From Nocardia carnea NBRC 14403 (lineage in GTDB: Bacteria > Actinomycetota > Actinomycetes > Mycobacteriales > Mycobacteriaceae), in assembly GCF_000308515.1 (NCBI RefSeq), contig NZ_BAFV01000039.1:1-64000 (forward strand): DNA of 64,000 nucleotides, read 5' to 3'. A model generated the notes under the pieces. That model was not told the DNA's origin. It saw only the letters and a list, made by a program, of their open reading frames with translations, and made no database searches. Below are positions 60,856 through 64,000 of this stretch, piece after piece. The position numbers were made by a program, and so were the translations under genes. Position 1 is the stretch's first letter. Every line of letters starts with the position of its first letter.

Positions 60856-62034
60856 ATGCCCGCCACCCGCCACCCCGCACATATCGCGATGATCGGTATC
60901 CCGATCGTCAGCCACGTCCTGCCCAGCCTCGAGGTGATCCGCGAACTCGTACACCGGGGCCACCGCGTGACCTACGCCAACGACCCGGTCGTGGCCGAGC
61001 TGATCACCGCCACCGGGGCGGAGTTCGTCCCGTGCACTTCGGCTTTACCGGTCGCCGACAACAACTGGCCCGACGACCCGATCGCCGCCGCGAGCCTGTT
61101 CCTCGACGATGCCGTCGCGGCACTGCCGCAGTTGCAGGCCCACTACGACCGCGACCCGGCCGACCTCTACCTGTACGACATCGGCGCCTACGCAGCACGC
61201 GCCCTCGCCGAGCAGCAGCGACGCCCGCTGCTGCTGTTGTCCCCGACCTTCGTGGCATGGGACGGCTATGACGAGGATGTGGCCACCCACCTGTGGCAGC
61301 TACCCGGCGCCGACGACTACCGGACACGATTCGCCCGATGGCTCGCCGGCTGCGGAGCGACCACCACCGATGTCGACTCCTTCTCCGGCCGTCCTGCCCG
61401 GACCGTGGCTCTCATTCCGCGTGCGATGCAACCGAATGCCGAACGCGTCGACAGCGAAACGGTGACCTACACCGGGCCCTGTCTGCCGTCGGGCGATTCC
61501 GGAACCTGGGCCCGTCCCGCCACAGCCGAGAACGTGCTGCTGATCTCACTGGGTTCGGCATATACCCACCGGCCGGAGTTCTATCGGCAATGCCTGGCCG
61601 CGTTCGGTGATCTACCGGGCTGGCATGTGGTGCTGCAGATCGGAAAATACACCGACCCGCAGGAACTCGGCACCATCCCGGCGAATGTCGAAGTGCACCC
61701 CTGGGTTCCGCAGCGGGCGATCCTGGAACAGGCCGACGCCTTCGTCACGCACGCCGGTATGGGTGGCAGTGCGGAGGGGCTGGCGGCGGGAGTGCCCATG
61801 ATCGCTGTGCCACAGGGGGCCGAACAGTCGGTGAATGCCGACCGGCTGGTGGAATTGGGTGTGGCCCGGCGCATCGATACCGAGCAAGCCACCGCCGAAA
61901 CACTGCGCGCAGCCTTGAACGATCTCCTCACCGACGAAGACGTGAGTCGCCGGTCTGCTCGGCTCCGTGCACAAGCCCTCGCCGAGGGCGGTACGGGCAG
62001 GGCCACCGACTTGATCGAGAACCTGCTCGCGTGA
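60856..62034 (+). CDS. MGT-family glycosyltransferase (macrolide/antibiotic-glycosylating type)
   Basis: 392 residues from ATG 60856. GT1-fold: HIAMIGIPIVSHVLPSLEVI with RELVHRGHRVTYANDP, DLYLYDIGAYAARALAEQQR, LLISLGSAYTHRPEFYRQCL, VPQRAILEQADAFVTHAGMG and GSAEGLAAGVPMIAVPQGAE in the nucleotide-sugar site (the HxGxGG...E pattern). The family includes macrolide glucosyltransferases that inactivate antibiotics and others that decorate metabolites. No antibiotic biosynthesis genes are nearby, so resistance or detoxification is the likelier role. Cytosolic. Confidence 0.92.
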   Translation: MPATRHPAHIAMIGIPIVSHVLPSLEVIRELVHRGHRVTYANDPVVAELITATGAEFVPCTSALPVADNNWPDDPIAAASLFLDDAVAALPQLQAHYDRDPADLYLYDIGAYAARALAEQQRRPLLLLSPTFVAWDGYDEDVATHLWQLPGADDYRTRFARWLAGCGATTTDVDSFSGRPARTVALIPRAMQPNAERVDSETVTYTGPCLPSGDSGTWARPATAENVLLISLGSAYTHRPEFYRQCLAAFGDLPGWHVVLQIGKYTDPQELGTIPANVEVHPWVPQRAILEQADAFVTHAGMGGSAEGLAAGVPMIAVPQGAEQSVNADRLVELGVARRIDTEQATAETLRAALNDLLTDEDVSRRSARLRAQALAEGGTGRATDLIENLLA

Positions 62035-62239
62035 TCCGCATCGATCGGGGCCGGTCCATAAGCACGAAGCCCCACCGGCAGGTACGGGAGCATTGCCCGC
62101 ATCCGCCACCGCGTGCCACGTTCCAGGGTCGACGACGAGTCGGTGAGACCGATTGCCCTGTCTGCGCCGGAAGCAGGTAGGCGAGGGCAGTCGGTCGCCG
62201 AACGACAGAGAATCCCGTGACCGTGCGTCCGCGAGCCCT

Positions 62240-62340
62240 GTTGTGGTCGGCATCCACGGGTCGTCCGGATCGATGGCCACACTCTGCTGGGCGGCACGGG
62301 CCGACGGAACACTCCTGAGAACCGCACCCGTGCACGCCGA
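62240..62340 (+). pseudogene. remnant of a universal stress protein gene
   Basis: VVVGIHGSSGSMATLCWAAR followed by LLRTAPVHA matches the first 35 residues of a UspA-like protein (VVGVDGS...A.RWAA...VVHA). No more of the domain follows and no clear start codon precedes it. The rest of 62035-62355 holds nothing else I can support. Confidence 0.45.
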
Positions 62341-62355
62341 TACACGGGCGGCCGA

Positions 62356-63174
62356 TCAGCCGACTACGGAACCGTCTCCGCTTACCGAGTTGTCGGACAC
62401 GCCCGGAGAGCGTCCCACGGGCAGGGTGCGGTCGAACAACGAGAACAGCTCACGGTAGTGCCGTTCGGCGGCCGCTGGGTCGTGGGCGGAGGTATCGGCC
62501 TGGGTGAAGCCGTGCTGGGCGCCCTCGTAGACCTCGGTACGGAAGCGGACGCCGGCGGTGGCCAAGGCCTCGTCGAATCGGGCGATATGGTCCGGAGTCA
62601 TATGGTCGTCTTCGCCGGCGTGGGCGAAATACAGTTCCCCGGAGATACTTCCGACCGTCAGATGCGGACTGTCCGGCGTATCGGTAACGAGCGGCCCGCC
62701 GTGGAATCCGGCGACCGCCGCGACCCGATGGGGGAACACGGCGGCGATCAGCACCGCGAGGCGCGCACCCATGCAGTAACCGGTGACGCCGACTTTACCC
62801 TCGGCCACCTGCGTTGCTGCCGACAGCCACTCGAGGTAGGCCGCCGCATCGGAACGCAGCAGATCCGGTGTGAGCTCGCGGATCATCGGGAATACCTGCT
62901 GGAAGATCTCCGGCCGCTGCGCCGGGTCGATCAATTCCGGCAGTTCGATCACCGGCGCGCGTCCGTGCCGGTAGTAGGCATTCGGCAGCAGAACCGTATA
63001 ACCGTGGGCGGCGATACGGTCGGCCAGCGACCACAGACCGGGCCGCAGGCCGAACCCGTCCTGGATCACCAGCACGCCCGGATGGGGAGCGCCGTCGTCC
63101 GGGCAGGCGAGATACGCGTCGGCCACACCATCGGCTGTCCGCACGTCTACCGGCATTCCGTGTATTGCAACCAT
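62356..63174 (-). CDS. dienelactone hydrolase family protein
   Basis: 272 residues from ATG 63174 (AAGGATTC-like AG-rich sequence upstream). Alpha/beta hydrolase with nucleophile Cys in VGVTGYCMGARLAVL, QDGFGLRPG near the N-terminus, Asp in AHAGEDDHMTPD and His in YEGAQHGFTQADTS; this is the Cys-His-Asp triad of dienelactone hydrolases. Enzymes of this group open lactones in aromatic catabolism, but most relatives in actinomycetes have unknown substrates. It lies alone. The C-terminal tail after YRELFSLFDRTLP is Gly/Ser-rich. Confidence 0.92.
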   Translation of the reverse strand: MVAIHGMPVDVRTADGVADAYLACPDDGAPHPGVLVIQDGFGLRPGLWSLADRIAAHGYTVLLPNAYYRHGRAPVIELPELIDPAQRPEIFQQVFPMIRELTPDLLRSDAAAYLEWLSAATQVAEGKVGVTGYCMGARLAVLIAAVFPHRVAAVAGFHGGPLVTDTPDSPHLTVGSISGELYFAHAGEDDHMTPDHIARFDEALATAGVRFRTEVYEGAQHGFTQADTSAHDPAAAERHYRELFSLFDRTLPVGRSPGVSDNSVSGDGSVVG

Positions 63175-63437
63175 CGTTGAATCCTTCTGTCGTAGTCGAT
63201 GTTCTGCGATCAACTCGACGAAGGCGGAGCACGGGCACTACCGCGGGATCCTCGACGACACAGCGGGCTTGCATCGGCCCGCGGGGCGCTCAGAACAGCG
63301 CCGGGTAACCCATCCGTGTGTGGCGAATCGCCGTCCCGGTAGTCATCACCGCCGACCTTAGCAATGTTGTGCCAATGGCGCGATCTGTGGGATGTATGTC
63401 GTTGACGCCATCCTCGGCAGGGCCGAAGGTGGGAAGT

Positions 63438-64000
63438 GTGCAGCAACGCCGCGTCGTATTCGTCGTCTTCGACGATTTCCAAGCGCTCGACCTGGTCGGT
63501 CCCTACGAGGTCTTCCGAGGTTCCGGCGAGTACGACTGCCGGGTCGTGGCCTCCTGTCCGGGCGGCGTGCGATCCGACAGCGGTTTACCGGTAGGAGTCG
63601 ACTGCGGCGTGGACGATCTGGACCCGGCTACCGTGGACACGCTCGTAGTCGTCGGCGGGCCCGGTGTCGAGGCCGCCCGCGACGATCCCCGCCTCAGGCA
63701 ATGGATCCGGTCGGCCGCCCGAGCCCGGCGCGTCGCCTCGGTATGCACCGGTGCGTTCCTGCTCGCGGCCGCGGGCCTACTGGACGGGAAACGGGTAACC
63801 ACGCATTGGGCGTTCACCGCACAGCTCGCCCGCGAGTATCCCCGGGTCGGCGTCGACCGCGACCCGATTTTCGTGCAGGACGGAAACATCTGGTCCTCGG
63901 CCGGCGTGACCGCCGGGATGGATCTCGCTCTGGCGCTCGTGGAAGATGACCTCGGCCGCCGGGCCGCCCTCGAATTAGCACGCTTCCTGGTGCTATTCCT
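63438..64000 (+). CDS. GlxA-type transcriptional regulator (DJ-1/PfpI-AraC), truncated by the window end
   Basis: From GTG 63438 the frame is open to the end of the window (187 codons). The DJ-1-like domain reads RRVVFVVFDDFQALDLVGPY, TLVVVGGPGVEAARDDPRL, SVCTGAFLLAAAGLLDGKRV and SSAGVTAGMDLALALVEDDL. The SVCTG nucleophile-elbow motif is present. The AraC-type DNA-binding domain that normally follows lies beyond 64000. Such regulators sense small amine or stress signals. It is divergent from the dienelactone hydrolase gene, with about 260 bases between. Confidence 0.9.
   Translation, partial: MQQRRVVFVVFDDFQALDLVGPYEVFRGSGEYDCRVVASCPGGVRSDSGLPVGVDCGVDDLDPATVDTLVVVGGPGVEAARDDPRLRQWIRSAARARRVASVCTGAFLLAAAGLLDGKRVTTHWAFTAQLAREYPRVGVDRDPIFVQDGNIWSSAGVTAGMDLALALVEDDLGRRAALELARFLVLF

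Noticed and set aside
1..64000. CRISPR arrays, tRNA, rRNA and riboswitches
   Set aside because: No spaced direct repeats of CRISPR type, no tRNA-like cloverleaf and no rRNA sequence were recognised by eye; a dedicated search was not possible.

Overview
The window is high-GC actinomycete DNA. The many GTG starts, the strong use of gat-atc codon pairs, the Tat signals, the mycobacterial-type LexA box, the NsrR/Hmp pair and the wealth of acyl-CoA genes suggest a Nocardia or a close mycolic-acid relative. That placement is an inference from gene content; no rRNA or tRNA is present to fix it.

Region 1 (1-7.2 kb, accessory and partly decayed): a WD40 STAND ATPase of NLR type (32..2335) and a small helical protein (3111..3482) lie on the same strand. 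The N-terminus of the first and the C-terminus of the second carry the same short motif (QFG..N.Q.N). This is the layout of an NLR-effector pair that signals by amyloid templating, and I regard it as the most interesting system here. An IS3-type transposase remnant now separates the two genes, and the WD40 frame breaks near the window edge. A deleted Uma2 gene, two uncharacterised proteins and a doubly frameshifted DivIVA-like gene follow.

Region 2 (7.2-25 kb, catabolic cluster): acyl-CoA synthetase, two aldehyde dehydrogenases, a 3-hydroxyisobutyrate-dehydrogenase-like enzyme, a secreted DUF5995 protein, enoyl-CoA hydratase, carboxyltransferase, SDR, thiolase plus DUF35 partner, a split-barrel protein and three COG2159 amidohydrolases. 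Six promoter regions in this cluster share one operator type: AC-N-GT boxes repeated every 12 bp, which can also be read as ACnGTA-N5-TACnGT. This points to one regulon for the CoA-dependent breakdown of an unidentified cyclic or branched carboxylate. Its regulator is not in the window.

Region 3 (25-36.5 kb): a second-type MurE-like ligase with an altered DNPR motif, nsrR and hmp for nitric oxide defence, an amphi-Trp protein, a TetR/MMPL efflux pair with its own palindromes, a lipoprotein, an FAD monooxygenase and several deletion pseudogenes (SRPBCC, LysR, EamA).

Region 4 (36.5-49.5 kb): a very large Ser/Thr kinase-STAND-TPR-LuxR regulator. Next comes an amino-acid-type ABC importer, a LacI regulator and a four-gene operon (DapA-family lyase, FAD oxidase, cyclotransferase-fold protein, dihydropyrimidinase). 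Two copies of one 16-bp LacI-like operator tie importer and operon together. A fragment of a second kinase-STAND protein, a broken NmrA gene and an AraC regulator follow.

Region 5 (49.6-64 kb): a small basic protein, Tat-exported PhoD, an ArsR-VOC pair, a four-gene phospholipid operon, an SDR lacking the usual catalytic Tyr, dinB with a LexA box on its start codon, a Tat-exported ceramidase, a CBS protein, an MGT-type glycosyltransferase, a dienelactone hydrolase and the start of a GlxA-type regulator that runs off the window. No CRISPR array, tRNA, rRNA or riboswitch was recognised.
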